Numbered from the stretch's first letter, positions 7,852 through 17,266 are shown. The stretch is 64,000 nucleotides of DNA from Clostridia bacterium (GCA_017453305.1 JAFTKJ010000006.1:1-64000), one strand, 5' to 3'. Notes: generated from the sequence alone by a model not told the origin. Translations and numbers: made by a program.

Positions 7852-9630
7852 TTAAAGTGTGGAATACAATCGGTAAAGCTCGCTGTAAATGCCGCCCTTG
7901 TTTAGCAGCTCCTCGTGCGTGCCCGATTCCTCAATGCCGCGGTCGGTCAAGACCAAAATGCGATCCGCGTTTCGAATGGTGGTCAGGCGGTGCGCAATGG
8001 TAAAGGTGGTGCGTCCTTTGGCAAGCTTTTCGAGGGATGCTTGCACCAATCTCTCGCTTTCGTTATCCAAGGCACTCGTCGCCTCGTCCAAAATGAGAAT
8101 GGGGGGATTTTTCAAAAAGAGTCTTGCAATGGAGATGCGCTGCTTTTGTCCGCCCGAAAGCTTGACGCCGCGCTCGCCCACGTAGGTATCGTATCCGTTG
8201 GGCAGCTCCGAAATAAATTCGTGTGCGCCTGCCATCCGTGCGGCTTGCTCGATCTCCGCGTCCGTGGCATCGGTCTTGCCGTAGGCAATATTCTCGCGTA
8301 CACTGCCCGAAAAGAGGTACACGTCCTGCTGTACCACGCCGATGCAGCTGCGCAGGGAGTGCATGGTGACCGATTGAATGTCCTTTCCGTCAATCAGGAT
8401 CTTGCCCGAGGATACCTCGTAAAAGCGGGGAATGAGCGAGCAAAGCGTTGTTTTTCCTCCTCCCGAGGGACCGACCAGCGCGATGTTCTCACCGGGCGCA
8501 ACGTCCAAATCCAAGTGTGTCAGGACCTCCTTGGTATCGGTTTCATAATGGAAGGAAACGTCACAGAACTCCACCTTGCCGCGCACGTCGCAAAGCTCGG
8601 TTGCGTTCGGGGCGTCCTTGATCTCGGGATCCAGCTCCATGATCTCCTGGAATCTCTCAATGCCCGAAATACCTTGCTGGAACTGCTCCGAGAACTCCAC
8701 GATACGGCGGATGGAGGTCAACAGCGTGGAAACAAACATCAAGTAAGCCACGTAGTCGGCAGGGGTGATGGTGGGCAGATTTCCAACGCCCATCATAAAC
8801 AGCGCGCCAGCGATGACCACGATGATATACATCAAGCCGTCAAACAGTCGCGTGGAGGAATGAAACGCGCCCATAATGCGGTATCTTTCGGACTTAATGC
8901 GGAAGTATTCGTCGTTTCCGTTGGCGAATTTCTGTTTTTCGACGTCCTCTTTGGCAAAGGATTTGGTCACGCGAATGCCAAGCAGGCTATCCTCAATTTG
9001 CGAGTTCAATTCACCGATCTGCTTGCGCGACTCGCGGAAGTTGTTGCGCATGCGGATGCGGAAAAAGTAGGACGCCGCCAGAATAAAGGGAATGACCGCA
9101 AAGATAATGAGCGTCAACGGCACGTTGATGGTACACAGCAGAATGAATGCACCGATGATCTTGACGCCCGCAATGAAGAATTCCTCGGGGCAGTGGTGTG
9201 CAAACTCGGTGACGTCAAACAGGTCGCTGGTAATGCGCGACATTAGCGTGCCGACCTTGGTGTTGTCGTAGTAAGAGAACGAAAGCTTTTGCAAATGTGC
9301 AAAGAGGTCGCGACGCATGTCGTTCTCGATCCGCGTTCCCATAATGTGACCGATGGAGGTCATGTAATAGTTTGCGGCGGTGTCGATGATACGCAATACG
9401 ATATAGGCAATGCCGATGCCGAGGATCAGCTCCAAGGTCAGCGTTGCAATGTTTTCGGCAGACGCCGCATTGGTAATGGTGCGCACCACCATGGGGAGTA
9501 CCAGCTCGCACACGGTGGTCAGAGCCGCGCAAAACAGATCGAATGCCATGGTCATGCGATAAGGCTTATAGTAGGGAAGAAACTTGCGAATCAAACCGCG
9601 TTTCTTCTTTTTTTGTTGTTCCATATCCAA
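7852..9630 (-). CDS. ABC exporter, fused permease and ATPase
   Basis: A half-transporter of the MsbA/BmrA type, working as a dimer in the cytoplasmic membrane to export lipids, drugs or peptides. An N-terminal six-helix membrane domain (about residues 15-320) is followed by the ATPase with Walker A GPSGGGKTT, signature LSGGQKQR, Walker B ILILDEATSALD and the H-loop IAHRLTT. The 592-residue length is typical. A TTG at 9630 lies six bases after GGAGG, while an in-frame ATG at 9624 is 12 bases away, so either could be the start. It lies 12 bp after the ABC-F gene and is probably co-transcribed with it. The substrate is unknown. Confidence 0.93.
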   Translation of the reverse strand: MDMEQQKKKKRGLIRKFLPYYKPYRMTMAFDLFCAALTTVCELVLPMVVRTITNAASAENIATLTLELILGIGIAYIVLRIIDTAANYYMTSIGHIMGTRIENDMRRDLFAHLQKLSFSYYDNTKVGTLMSRITSDLFDVTEFAHHCPEEFFIAGVKIIGAFILLCTINVPLTLIIFAVIPFILAASYFFRIRMRNNFRESRKQIGELNSQIEDSLLGIRVTKSFAKEDVEKQKFANGNDEYFRIKSERYRIMGAFHSSTRLFDGLMYIIVVIAGALFMMGVGNLPTITPADYVAYLMFVSTLLTSIRRIVEFSEQFQQGISGIERFQEIMELDPEIKDAPNATELCDVRGKVEFCDVSFHYETDTKEVLTHLDLDVAPGENIALVGPSGGGKTTLCSLIPRFYEVSSGKILIDGKDIQSVTMHSLRSCIGVVQQDVYLFSGSVRENIAYGKTDATDAEIEQAARMAGAHEFISELPNGYDTYVGERGVKLSGGQKQRISIARLFLKNPPILILDEATSALDNESERLVQASLEKLAKGRTTFTIAHRLTTIRNADRILVLTDRGIEESGTHEELLNKGGIYSELYRLYSTL

Positions 9631-9642
9631 AACGTTCCTCCG

Positions 9643-11574
9643 TTATTCTTCGTTTTCCAATTCACCGTAAATTTCAAGCAAGCGCTCTTCCACCTCGGCG
9701 CGTCTTGTGTCCAGCTCGGCGGCGCGCACGTAATCGGAGGCGGCAGAGCCAAACAGCTCCTCCTCAATGGAGGCAAGCTCCTCTTCCAGGGTTGCGCACT
9801 CCTTTTTGAGACGCTCCAGCATTGCCTTGCGCTTGCGCGCGTCGGCGTTTGCCTGCTTGTTTTTGAGGTATTGCTCCTTCTGCGTGCTTGGTGCGGCAGT
9901 TGTTGAAGCCATGGGGGATTCCTCGTATTTTGCCACGCGTAACGCTTTGTATTGCTCAAATTCGGTATACGAGGTGCCGGGATGATCCACGTGATAGTCC
10001 AAAAGATCACCTGAAAAGGCAGGACCGGGGTGGAGTGCCAAAATGCGCGTTGCCAGCTTTTCGATCAGATAACGGTCGTGAGAAACGGTGACGATCGTTC
10101 CTTCAAACTGCTCCAGCGCCGATTCCAGCGCCTCGCGGGAGTCGATGTCAAGGTGGTTGGTGGGCTCGTCGAGCACCAAAAGGTTCATTTTGGAAAGCAT
10201 CAGCTTGGCAAGCGTCAGTCTTGCGCGTTCGCCACCGCTGAGCACGCCCACCGTTTTAAAAACTTCTTCACCTACAAAGCGGAACAATCCCAGCGTGTTG
10301 CGGATCTCGGTTTCGGTACGGGTGGGGTAGGCGTTCCAAAGCTCGTCCAACACGGTATTCTCGGGGGTGAGGTTTTGGTTTTCCTGATCGTAGTAGCCGA
10401 TCTCTACGTTATATCCCTCGGCAATGCTTCCCGCAGTGGGGGCAAGCTTGTGCAGAATGAGCTTGATGAGAGTTGATTTACCACACCCGTTGGGACCGAC
10501 GATCATCACGCGCTCCTGCCGTTTGATCAAAAAGGAAAGATCGTCAAAGAGCCTTCTTTCGCCAAACGCCATCGAAAGTCCGCGTGCCTCCAGGACGTCG
10601 TTGCCCGAGGCGATCGCTTCACCAAATTTCATACGAATGGCACGAGGGGCATTTTGCGGACGCTCCAGCTTTTCCATTTTGTCCAGCATTTTTTGTCGGC
10701 TTTCGGCGGCAATGATGTTGCGTTCGCGGTTCCATGCGCGCTGTTGAGCAATGTATGCCTCCTGGCGCGCGATCTCCTTTTGTTGATTTTTCCAATGCCG
10801 CTCCGCAATCTCGCGGTCAATGCGGCGCTGCTCCATGCTTTTGGTATAGCCGCCCGTGTAGAGCTTTGCGCGGTGATGCTCAATGGCAAGTGTTTTGTTG
10901 GTCACCTTATCCAAAAAGTAACGGTCGTGCGAAATGATCATTACGCACTTGGGATAGGATGCCAAAAAGCTCTCCAGCCAGGCAAGCGTTTCAATGTCCA
11001 AATGGTTGGTCGGCTCGTCCAACAGCAGAACGTCGGGCTCGCGCGAAAGCTCGACCGCAAGTGCAAGTCGCGTGCGCTGTCCGCCGCTGAGGGTAGAAAC
11101 GGGCTGCGCGGTTGCAGCTTTGTCAAAGCCAAGCTTTTGCAAAATAGAGGCGCAACGTCCGCGGAACTCAAGCCCACCGTCATGTACGTATTTTTCGTGC
11201 AGATCGGTATATTCGCGGATGATCTGCTCACTTCCGCTCTTCAGCTCTGCCTCCAACACGGCAAGGCGCTCCTCGGCGCGCAAAAGGTGGGGAAATGCAA
11301 GATACATGCGCTCCAATACGGTCTGTGTGGGATCGGTGCAGTCAAACGCGCCATCCTGCGTTAAAATGCCCAGGGTCTTGCCCTTGGAAAGATAGACCTC
11401 GCCCGCGGTTGGTTCTTCTTCGCCTGTGATCAGGCGAAAGAGCGTGGATTTGCCACAGCCGTTGACACCGATGATTCCAAGCTTATCATTCTCCTCCAGG
11501 GCAAAGGATACCTTATCTAATATTACGGTCGTGCCGTAGCTCAACGACAGATCGTTGACACTGATTGCTATCAT
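9643..11574 (-). CDS. ABC-F family ATPase
   Basis: A soluble protein with two ABC ATPase domains and no membrane part, so it acts on the ribosome rather than in transport. The first domain has Walker A GVNGCGKSTL and signature LSGGQRTR; the second has GPNGCGKSTL and LSGGERAR. Both have LVLDEPTNHLD or LLLDEPTNHLD at Walker B. The linker between the domains (about residues 240-310) is the charged helical tRNA-interaction region, and a C-terminal coiled coil occupies about residues 560-643. The architecture is closest to YdiF/Uup-type housekeeping members; antibiotic protection cannot be excluded. The ATG at 11574 opens directly with the first ABC domain. Confidence 0.93.
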   Translation of the reverse strand: MIAISVNDLSLSYGTTVILDKVSFALEENDKLGIIGVNGCGKSTLFRLITGEEEPTAGEVYLSKGKTLGILTQDGAFDCTDPTQTVLERMYLAFPHLLRAEERLAVLEAELKSGSEQIIREYTDLHEKYVHDGGLEFRGRCASILQKLGFDKAATAQPVSTLSGGQRTRLALAVELSREPDVLLLDEPTNHLDIETLAWLESFLASYPKCVMIISHDRYFLDKVTNKTLAIEHHRAKLYTGGYTKSMEQRRIDREIAERHWKNQQKEIARQEAYIAQQRAWNRERNIIAAESRQKMLDKMEKLERPQNAPRAIRMKFGEAIASGNDVLEARGLSMAFGERRLFDDLSFLIKRQERVMIVGPNGCGKSTLIKLILHKLAPTAGSIAEGYNVEIGYYDQENQNLTPENTVLDELWNAYPTRTETEIRNTLGLFRFVGEEVFKTVGVLSGGERARLTLAKLMLSKMNLLVLDEPTNHLDIDSREALESALEQFEGTIVTVSHDRYLIEKLATRILALHPGPAFSGDLLDYHVDHPGTSYTEFEQYKALRVAKYEESPMASTTAAPSTQKEQYLKNKQANADARKRKAMLERLKKECATLEEELASIEEELFGSAASDYVRAAELDTRRAEVEERLLEIYGELENEE

Positions 11575-11615
11575 GAATGCTCCTTCAATATCGTGGTAGA
11601 AATGGTTTGAGTTGA

Positions 11616-12242
11616 TCAGAATTTGATTTTTGCTTCAATGGCGACGCCGAGAATGCGCGCGCGCCCGATCTCGAAATCCTCGGGAGAGAGCACGATGGGG
11701 GTGTAATCCTCATTCTCCGGGGAGAGCACGATGCGGCGGCTCTCTTTGGAAAAGCGCTTGACAGTTGCACATTCTCCGTCCACAAGACAGGCTACGATGT
11801 CGCCGTTTTCGGCATACTGCTGTTTGTGAAAGAGTACGTAGGAGCCATCTACAATGCCGCAGTTTTTCATGCTGTCTCCGCAGACCTCAAGGTAAAAATA
11901 TTCCTCTACGTCGTCTACGTCTGCGAATTCACGCCCTAACATCGTTTCGTCGGTGACGATCGGCTTGCCCGCACGGATGACACCGATGACAGGGACCATT
12001 TTGGATGCGCGCAAGTTGCGGTAGGCAGATTCGGCGCTGCGCATACCGCTGGCAGTGCCCATCAACTCGTCCAGGCTGATCGAGAAATAATCGGCAATGC
12101 GCGAAAGCTTATCCACCTTAGGCGTAGAGCGTCCGTTCTTCCAATCGGTAAAGGTGGAAGCGGCTATGTGCGTCGCTTTTGCAACCTGATATACGGTAAC
12201 GCCGCGCTCTGACAGTAAGCGCTCAAATACGGAATAGTCCAT
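11616..12242 (-). CDS. LexA-like HTH/S24 peptidase repressor
   Basis: An XRE-type helix-turn-helix (about residues 16-60) is joined to a LexA/S24 self-cleaving domain. The cleavage bond Ala91-Gly92 (VIRAGKP), the catalytic Ser124 (GDSMKNCGIVDG) and Lys162 (ATVKRF) are all present and correctly spaced, so it should be inactivated by RecA-stimulated self-cleavage. The N-terminal domain is of phage-repressor type rather than the winged helix of true LexA. The gene faces the HTH gene at 12491 across a divergent promoter with symmetric repeats, which suggests autoregulation and control of that neighbour. It may be a domesticated prophage switch; no phage structural genes are in view. Confidence 0.88.
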   Translation of the reverse strand: MDYSVFERLLSERGVTVYQVAKATHIAASTFTDWKNGRSTPKVDKLSRIADYFSISLDELMGTASGMRSAESAYRNLRASKMVPVIGVIRAGKPIVTDETMLGREFADVDDVEEYFYLEVCGDSMKNCGIVDGSYVLFHKQQYAENGDIVACLVDGECATVKRFSKESRRIVLSPENEDYTPIVLSPEDFEIGRARILGVAIEAKIKF

Positions 12243-12253
12243 AAAACCTCTCC

Positions 12254-12304
12254 ATTCATTTTGTCAAATTTACACAAGAAGAAGGTATTCATTTTGTGTA
12301 AATT
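12254..12304. promoter_or_regulatory. Paired repeats in the repressor leader, possible operators
   Basis: ATTCATTTTGT occurs at 12254-12264 and again at 12287-12297, 33 bp apart, about three helical turns. Overlapping them is an 11-bp inverted repeat, AATTTACACAA (12267-12277) with TTGTGTAAATT (12294-12304). They lie just ahead of the S24 repressor start and could be its operators or an RNA leader structure. Confidence 0.45.
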
Positions 12305-12334
12305 GCAGAATATTAAGAAAAACCGAAATACATA

Positions 12335-12406
12335 TTGACAACAGTTCGGAAATTCGATATAATATTGGTACAAGAATAGTATAACGGATTTCCGAAGATT
12401 TGTCAA
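12335..12406. promoter_or_regulatory. Symmetric divergent promoter pair with operator half-sites
   Basis: Plus strand: TTGACA (12335-12340), 17 bp, TATAAT (12358-12363), reading toward the HTH gene. Minus strand: TTGACA (12406-12401), 17 bp, TATACT (12383-12378), reading toward the S24 repressor. The inverted repeat TTCGGAAAT (12345-12353) and ATTTCCGAA (12388-12396) puts one half-site in the spacer of each promoter, a natural arrangement for one repressor silencing both. Confidence 0.8.
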
Positions 12407-12490
12407 GCACTTTTGCGATATTTCCAAAAAAAATCGCGAAAAATCACAAATTATAATACGGAATTGCGAAAAAGGAGGGGTTATATAGGA

Positions 12491-12889
12491 ATGATTTTAG
12501 AAGAGCAAAACCAAATAGCAGAAGAGGCACGCAACTTTTTGTGCGGTTATCAGCTTTGTCTGGATATGCTGAAATTGCGAAAGTACGAGCGCAAGCGTGC
12601 CAAGGCTTTTGAGGAGGCGTGCGAGTGTGCGGATATCCTCAACGGAGACGAGGCATATTGGAAAGCGCGTATTTACGAGGTTGCAACGCTGCTTGGGAAT
12701 ATGAAAAACGGCAGGGAAAAGATGGTGCTTTACTATCGCTACGTACGCGGAGAGAGCCTGGAGTCGGCGGCGCGCCTGATGGGAGTATCACGCAGAACGG
12801 CATACCGTCTTTGGCATCGTGGACTTTTCATTGCAGGGGAATATTTGCGAAAAAATGAGCGGATATCGAGTGCTTTTTTGACGCAATGA
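12491..12889 (+). CDS. Sigma-like HTH regulator, 132 aa
   Basis: A small DNA-binding protein. Residues about 78-112 (LYYRYVRGESLESAARLMGVSRRTAYRLWHRGL) form a helix-turn-helix like region 4 of sigma factors or ArpU-type phage transcription regulators; the N-terminal 75 residues are helical and charged. No sigma region 2 is visible, so it is unlikely to be a complete sigma factor. The start at 12491 is fixed by AAAGGAGGGG at 12471-12480; the longer open frame from 12413 runs through the promoter region. Its promoter overlaps that of the S24 repressor, so it is probably switched on when the repressor is cleaved. Confidence 0.7.
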   Translation: MILEEQNQIAEEARNFLCGYQLCLDMLKLRKYERKRAKAFEEACECADILNGDEAYWKARIYEVATLLGNMKNGREKMVLYYRYVRGESLESAARLMGVSRRTAYRLWHRGLFIAGEYLRKNERISSAFLTQ

Positions 12890-12919
12890 TCCCCAAAATG
12901 ACAATTTTTGTACCTCATC

Positions 12920-12948
12920 TTGACAAAAAATGCTTTGTGTGGTATAAT
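12920..12948 (+). promoter_or_regulatory. Promoter of the glycosyltransferase gene
   Basis: TTGACA (12920-12925), 17-bp spacer, TATAAT (12943-12948), leaving a leader of about 90 nt before the start at 13048. Confidence 0.85.
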
Positions 12949-13047
12949 ACGTATAGTTATTGTGCGCACATCGGGAATACTATATCGGCATGTGCGTGCA
13001 TATTTTATAGTACAGTTCGAATTTGAAGCAAAGGAAGCGTTTTAAAT

Positions 13048-14178
13048 ATGAAGATTTTAATACTTTCTTTCAAAGCCGGAGAAGGACATAATTCCGCGGC
13101 AAAAGCGATCTTAGAACGCATCGAGCACGAGGGACATCAGGGCGAGGTCGTCGACTTTTTGGGGCTTTTCAGCGATAAGATCAGCAATGCAGTCAATCTT
13201 GCATACGTTGGTATGGTCAAGCATATGCCGTCCTTGTTTGGCGTTTGTTATAAGTTTTCTTACGGTGTGAGCAACGTGTTTAAAAAGGTGCATTCGCCGC
13301 TGTATCTGGATAGTGCCATCGTTGCGCGTCGCTTGTACGATTATCTGGAAAAAAACGGTCCGTACGACGGTATCGTGGCAACGCATCTAATGCCTGCGCA
13401 GGCGCTTTCTCATTTGAAAAAGCATAATTGTGACTTGCCCGTCACCATTGCGGTTGCAACCGACTATACCTGGTATCCCTTCTGGCAGGAGACCCTTTTG
13501 TGTGACTACTACATTCTGCCGCACGAGGATCTGATCCCGCGTTACGTCAAAAAGGGAATGCCCGAGGAAAAGCTCTGCCCGTTTGGGATTCCTACCAGCA
13601 TGCGCTTTTTGAATCTTCCCACGCGTGCCGAGGCGCGCGCGCATCTCGGCTTTAACGAGGATCAAAAGCTGTACCTTGTCATGGGTGGCAGTATGGGTGC
13701 GGGAAGCATGCGTAAGTTTGCAAAAGAGTTTTACGAAAAGCTTGGTGACGCGCACATGATCATCATTTGCGGAAAGAACGACGGCTTGCGTACCTCCCTG
13801 GAAAAATATTTTGACGGCAAGGAGAACGTTCACATCATCGGTTTTACCACCGAGATCCCGCAGTATATGGTGGCGTGTGACGTGCTTTATACCAAGCCGG
13901 GTGGACTTTCCTCCAGCGAGGCGCTGATCTGCCGTATTCCCCTGGTGCATACGGCGCCCATTCCCGGATGCGAGAGCGACAACTACCGCTTCTTTGCAAG
14001 AAAAGGCTGTTCCTTGCCTGCAAAAAAAATCCATCGGCAGATTGCAAACGGAATCCGTCTCATGGAGTCTCCCGAATTGCGCACGAAAATGCGTGTGGAG
14101 CAGGCAAAATGCGCAAAGCCGCTGTCCTCGTTGCACATCCTTGAGCTGATTGAAAAAAATCAGAAAAAAGAATCCTGA
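13048..14178 (+). CDS. UgtP/MGDG synthase-type glycolipid glycosyltransferase
   Basis: Transfers a sugar from a nucleotide donor to diacylglycerol or a related lipid at the inner face of the membrane, making glycolipid anchors. It has the N-terminal MGDG-synthase domain beginning ILSFKAGEGHNSAAKAI, with the conserved GxGHNSAA loop, and a GT28-like C-terminal half with GGSMGAGS (about 211-218) and the donor-binding KPGGLSSSEAL (about 284-294). The 376 residues match bacterial processive glucosyltransferases. There is no membrane helix, consistent with peripheral binding. It is a single-gene unit between its own promoter and terminator. The donor sugar (glucose or galactose) cannot be told from sequence. 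Confidence 0.88.
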   Translation: MKILILSFKAGEGHNSAAKAILERIEHEGHQGEVVDFLGLFSDKISNAVNLAYVGMVKHMPSLFGVCYKFSYGVSNVFKKVHSPLYLDSAIVARRLYDYLEKNGPYDGIVATHLMPAQALSHLKKHNCDLPVTIAVATDYTWYPFWQETLLCDYYILPHEDLIPRYVKKGMPEEKLCPFGIPTSMRFLNLPTRAEARAHLGFNEDQKLYLVMGGSMGAGSMRKFAKEFYEKLGDAHMIIICGKNDGLRTSLEKYFDGKENVHIIGFTTEIPQYMVACDVLYTKPGGLSSSEALICRIPLVHTAPIPGCESDNYRFFARKGCSLPAKKIHRQIANGIRLMESPELRTKMRVEQAKCAKPLSSLHILELIEKNQKKES

Positions 14179-14183
14179 TACCA

Positions 14184-14216
14184 AAGGAGTTCGATGCGTA
14201 TGGCATGGAACTCCTT
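14184..14216 (+). terminator. Terminator of the glycosyltransferase gene
   Basis: AAGGAGTTC (14184-14192) pairs with GAACTCCTT (14208-14216); ATGC/GCAT extends the stem inside, and a run of seven T follows. Confidence 0.85.
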
Positions 14217-14275
14217 CTTTTTTGTAAAAAAGGAATTCTTCTCAATAAATATGGTAAGAAAATTTTAAGAAGCTG

Positions 14276-14304
14276 TTGACAATTTGCTTTTTTTATGGTA
14301 CAAT
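14276..14304 (+). promoter_or_regulatory. Promoter of the T-box operon
   Basis: TTGACA (14276-14281), 17-bp spacer, TACAAT (14299-14304), immediately before the T-box leader. Confidence 0.85.
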
Positions 14305-14556
14305 GTCTCTAAACGCGATGAAAAAGAAGAGTACGCTTTTGTCGGTCTGCAGAGAGGGGGCGGTTGGTGCAAGCCCTTGATACAAAAAGCGGAAGTCACT
14401 TTGGAGCGGTGCAGGGGAAAGGGTGCGAGTTGTCGCCCCGTAGTTTGCAACGGGATCCGCCGTTATGGAACGAGAGCACACCCTTTTGGGTGTGAAATCA
14501 GGTGGTACCGCGTGCTCCCACGTCCTGATGGATGTGTGGGCTTTTTCTTTTTTCAG
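14305..14556 (+). ncRNA. T-box leader, valine-specific
   Basis: A tRNA-sensing leader RNA that lets transcription continue when uncharged tRNA accumulates. The T-box sequence AGGTGGTACCGCG is at 14500-14512; its TGGT bulge fits an ACCA tRNA end. The antiterminator closes by GAGCAC (14474-14479) with GTGCTC (14512-14517). The competing terminator pairs 14517-14525 with 14530-14540 and runs into a T tract at 14542-14553. In stem I the arms near ACGCTTTTGT and ACAAAAAGCG close below a loop containing GAAGTCAC, which places the specifier GTC (valine) at 14395-14397. The distal-loop motif GGTTGGTGCAAGCC is present. valS, the expected target, lies 2.7 kb downstream behind a helicase gene in the same operon. 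Confidence 0.9.
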
Positions 14557-14584
14557 CAGAGAACGATAGGAAAGGAGCAGCAAG

Positions 14585-17212
14585 ATGAGCAACTTTGCAC
14601 AAATTCATTTTCACGGAACCTTCCGCAGTTATCAACAGCGTGTGTTGGATCGTGCCGATCAGTATTTGCAGGATGGAAAGATCCATATCGTTGCCGCTCC
14701 CGGAAGCGGAAAAACGGTGCTCGGTCTGGAGCTGATCCGACGCATTGGCAAGCCCTGCATCATTCTGTCGCCTACCACGGCAATCCGACAGCAATGGGGC
14801 GAGCGTTTCCGCGATCTCTTTTTGGATGATCCTGCCGACTTTGAAACGCTGTTCTCCAACGATCTGCACGCGCCGCATACCATCAATTCCATTACCTACC
14901 AGGCACTTTACACCGCCATCGAAAAGGTGGCAGCTGCCGAGGACGAGGACGTGGATTGCTCGGATATCGATCTGTTCTCCATGATGAAGGAGCAGGGCAT
15001 TCGCACCATTTGTCTTGATGAGGCACACCACTTGAAAAACGAGTGGCAACGGGCGCTGGAAAAGTTTATTTCTGCTCTGCCTCGTGGGATGAAGATCATT
15101 TCTCTGACCGCAACGCCTCCGTACGATGCGGAGGGCGGCGAGTGGAATCGCTACGTGGAAATGTGCGGCGAGATTGACGAGGAGATCTTTGTTCCCGAGC
15201 TGGTTGGGCAAAACACCTTGTGTCCGCACCAGGATTACGTATATTTCAATTATCCCACAAAGGAGGAGCGAGAGTCGCTTGGTGCACACAAGCAAAATGC
15301 CGTGGAGGCGTTGGAGGAGATCGGCAAGCTGTCATTCCTCAAAGAATTGTGTCAGCGTCTGAATGCCGAGCAGGATTACGAAAAGCTGTTTGCGTCGGTC
15401 AAGGAATACGTTGCTCTTCTGGTTTTGTTCCGCTACTATGATTTTGAGGTGGATCCAAAGCTGATCCGCCAACTGACCGCAAGACGTCCTCTGCCTGCGT
15501 TCTCCATGCAATATGCCGAGGTCGCACTGCAGTTTTTGTGCGACGGTGAGCTTTTGACGGGAAAGCAAAAGGATGAATTGATCGGTGTTTTGAAGTGGAA
15601 CTCCGTTTACGATAAGCGCCGCGTTTCGCTGGTGCTGAATGAAAAATTAAAGCGCGCGCTGGTCTCCTCGGTGGGCAAGCTGAAAAGTATTTGCCAAATT
15701 GCCGAGGCGGAATACGCCTCAATGGGGGCGGGATTGCGCATGCTGGTTCTGACCGACTATATCAAAAAAGAAAATCTGGTCAAGGCAACGCAAACCGAGC
15801 ATTTTGATTCGGTTAACATCGTCAGTATATTTGAGAGCCTGCGCCGTAAAATGAAAAAAGCAAAGATCGGCGTTCTTTCGGGTACGCTGGTCATCCTGCC
15901 GGATGCGGTCGATCTTTCCTCCATGAAGCACAAAAAGAGTGTGATTGACGGGACGGATTACGCCGTGGTCGAGTTTTCGGGCGCCAATCACCGTGCAGTC
16001 GATTTTGTTGGCAGGCTGTTTGAGGCAGGGGAGATCCAGATCCTCATCGGTACAAAATCCTTGCTGGGCGAGGGATGGGATTCTCCAAGCATCAATTCCT
16101 TGATCCTTGCAAGCTTTGTCGGCAGCTTCGTGCTCTCCAATCAGATGCGCGGACGCGCCATCCGCATTGATAAAAACAATCCTCAAAAGGTGTCAAACGT
16201 TTGGCATCTTGTTACGGTGGAGCCGGACTACGCATTTCAAGAGAATGCAGTCGCCCGTGCGGCAGAATATTTGAAGTACGATCCCGGAGTGTTGCATTCC
16301 TACGATTTTGAGGTTTTGCGCCGCCGTTTCGATTCCTTTATGGGTCCCAACTATTCCAATGGCGTGGTGGAAAGCGGCATCGAGCGCATCACCGCCATTG
16401 CTCCGCCCTTCAACGAGGAGGGGATTGCACGCATCAACGAGCACATGCTTTCCCGTGCCGCAAAGCGGGAGGACGTTGCCGCACAGTGGCAGGGGGAAGT
16501 CGCAGACGGAAAATTTGCGGTGGAGGTAGAGACCGAGCTTCCGCGTGAGGTGCGTGTACCGGTATTCGGCTTTTTCAACGCATCGATGTTTGCGGTGCTG
16601 ACCGTAGTAGAATCACTTTTGATCCAGGTCGTGTTGCGCTCTGTACAAGGGGAGACCGTTTGGGGCGTACTGCTCTCGTTGCTGGCGGGCGGTGTTGTTG
16701 GTTGGGCGCTGTATCGCGTGGTGCTTACGTTGGCGATGCACCTGACGCCCGCGCGCTCCATCCGCACGCTTGGAATTGCCATTTACAAGGCATTGTGTGA
16801 CTGCGAGTTGATTTCCTCCTCCGCACGCGTCGAATGCATGGAGGAAAGAGATCTTTCGGTGGTGGCTTTGCAGCTGCGCAATGCTTCCATTCACGATCAG
16901 AACGTATTCAACACGGCAATGACCGAGCTACTCTCTCCCATCGAAAATCCGCGCTATATTCTTATTTCGAAAAACATAATCCAGCAGTATAACTACCGTC
17001 TTTCCTTTGCCTGCCCCTCGGTGCTTGGCAAAAAGAAGGAGTACGTTGCCGCACTTGCCAAACGGCTGGAGCGAACGACGGGACGCTTTGAGGCGGTTTA
17101 TACACACAAGGAGGACGGGCGACGCCTCATCCTCAAATGCCGCAGACGTTCCTTTATCAGCGAAAACGCAAGGGCGGCAGGAAAGCGGTACCGAGTATCG
17201 CATTTTGAGTGA
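14585..17212 (+). CDS. Membrane-anchored SF2 helicase-like ATPase, T-box controlled
   Basis: A superfamily 2 DEAD/DEAH helicase-like protein of 875 residues. Visible motifs: Walker A APGSGKT (38-44), DEAH (145-148), motif III SLTATPP (173-179), motif V region GTKSLLGEGWDSP (489-501) and motif VI QMRGRAIRID (520-529). Unusually, two hydrophobic segments follow at about residues 660-685 and 692-716, and a 150-residue domain follows them, so it should be fixed in the membrane with the helicase core in the cytoplasm. It is the first gene after the valine T-box and is joined to valS by 54 bp without promoter or terminator. Its role is unknown; stress-induced RNA or DNA remodelling is only a guess. 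GAAAGGAG precedes the ATG. Confidence 0.85.
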   Translation: MSNFAQIHFHGTFRSYQQRVLDRADQYLQDGKIHIVAAPGSGKTVLGLELIRRIGKPCIILSPTTAIRQQWGERFRDLFLDDPADFETLFSNDLHAPHTINSITYQALYTAIEKVAAAEDEDVDCSDIDLFSMMKEQGIRTICLDEAHHLKNEWQRALEKFISALPRGMKIISLTATPPYDAEGGEWNRYVEMCGEIDEEIFVPELVGQNTLCPHQDYVYFNYPTKEERESLGAHKQNAVEALEEIGKLSFLKELCQRLNAEQDYEKLFASVKEYVALLVLFRYYDFEVDPKLIRQLTARRPLPAFSMQYAEVALQFLCDGELLTGKQKDELIGVLKWNSVYDKRRVSLVLNEKLKRALVSSVGKLKSICQIAEAEYASMGAGLRMLVLTDYIKKENLVKATQTEHFDSVNIVSIFESLRRKMKKAKIGVLSGTLVILPDAVDLSSMKHKKSVIDGTDYAVVEFSGANHRAVDFVGRLFEAGEIQILIGTKSLLGEGWDSPSINSLILASFVGSFVLSNQMRGRAIRIDKNNPQKVSNVWHLVTVEPDYAFQENAVARAAEYLKYDPGVLHSYDFEVLRRRFDSFMGPNYSNGVVESGIERITAIAPPFNEEGIARINEHMLSRAAKREDVAAQWQGEVADGKFAVEVETELPREVRVPVFGFFNASMFAVLTVVESLLIQVVLRSVQGETVWGVLLSLLAGGVVGWALYRVVLTLAMHLTPARSIRTLGIAIYKALCDCELISSSARVECMEERDLSVVALQLRNASIHDQNVFNTAMTELLSPIENPRYILISKNIIQQYNYRLSFACPSVLGKKKEYVAALAKRLERTTGRFEAVYTHKEDGRRLILKCRRRSFISENARAAGKRYRVSHFE

Positions 17213-17266
17213 CCCACAAGGGTATAAAAACGCAAAAAAAACAGGTATATAAAATTTAGGAGGTCT

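Noticed and set aside
7915-9246. 443-residue plus-strand open frame opposite the ABC exporter
   Set aside because: It is antisense to conserved ABC motifs and has a composition typical of a shadow frame.
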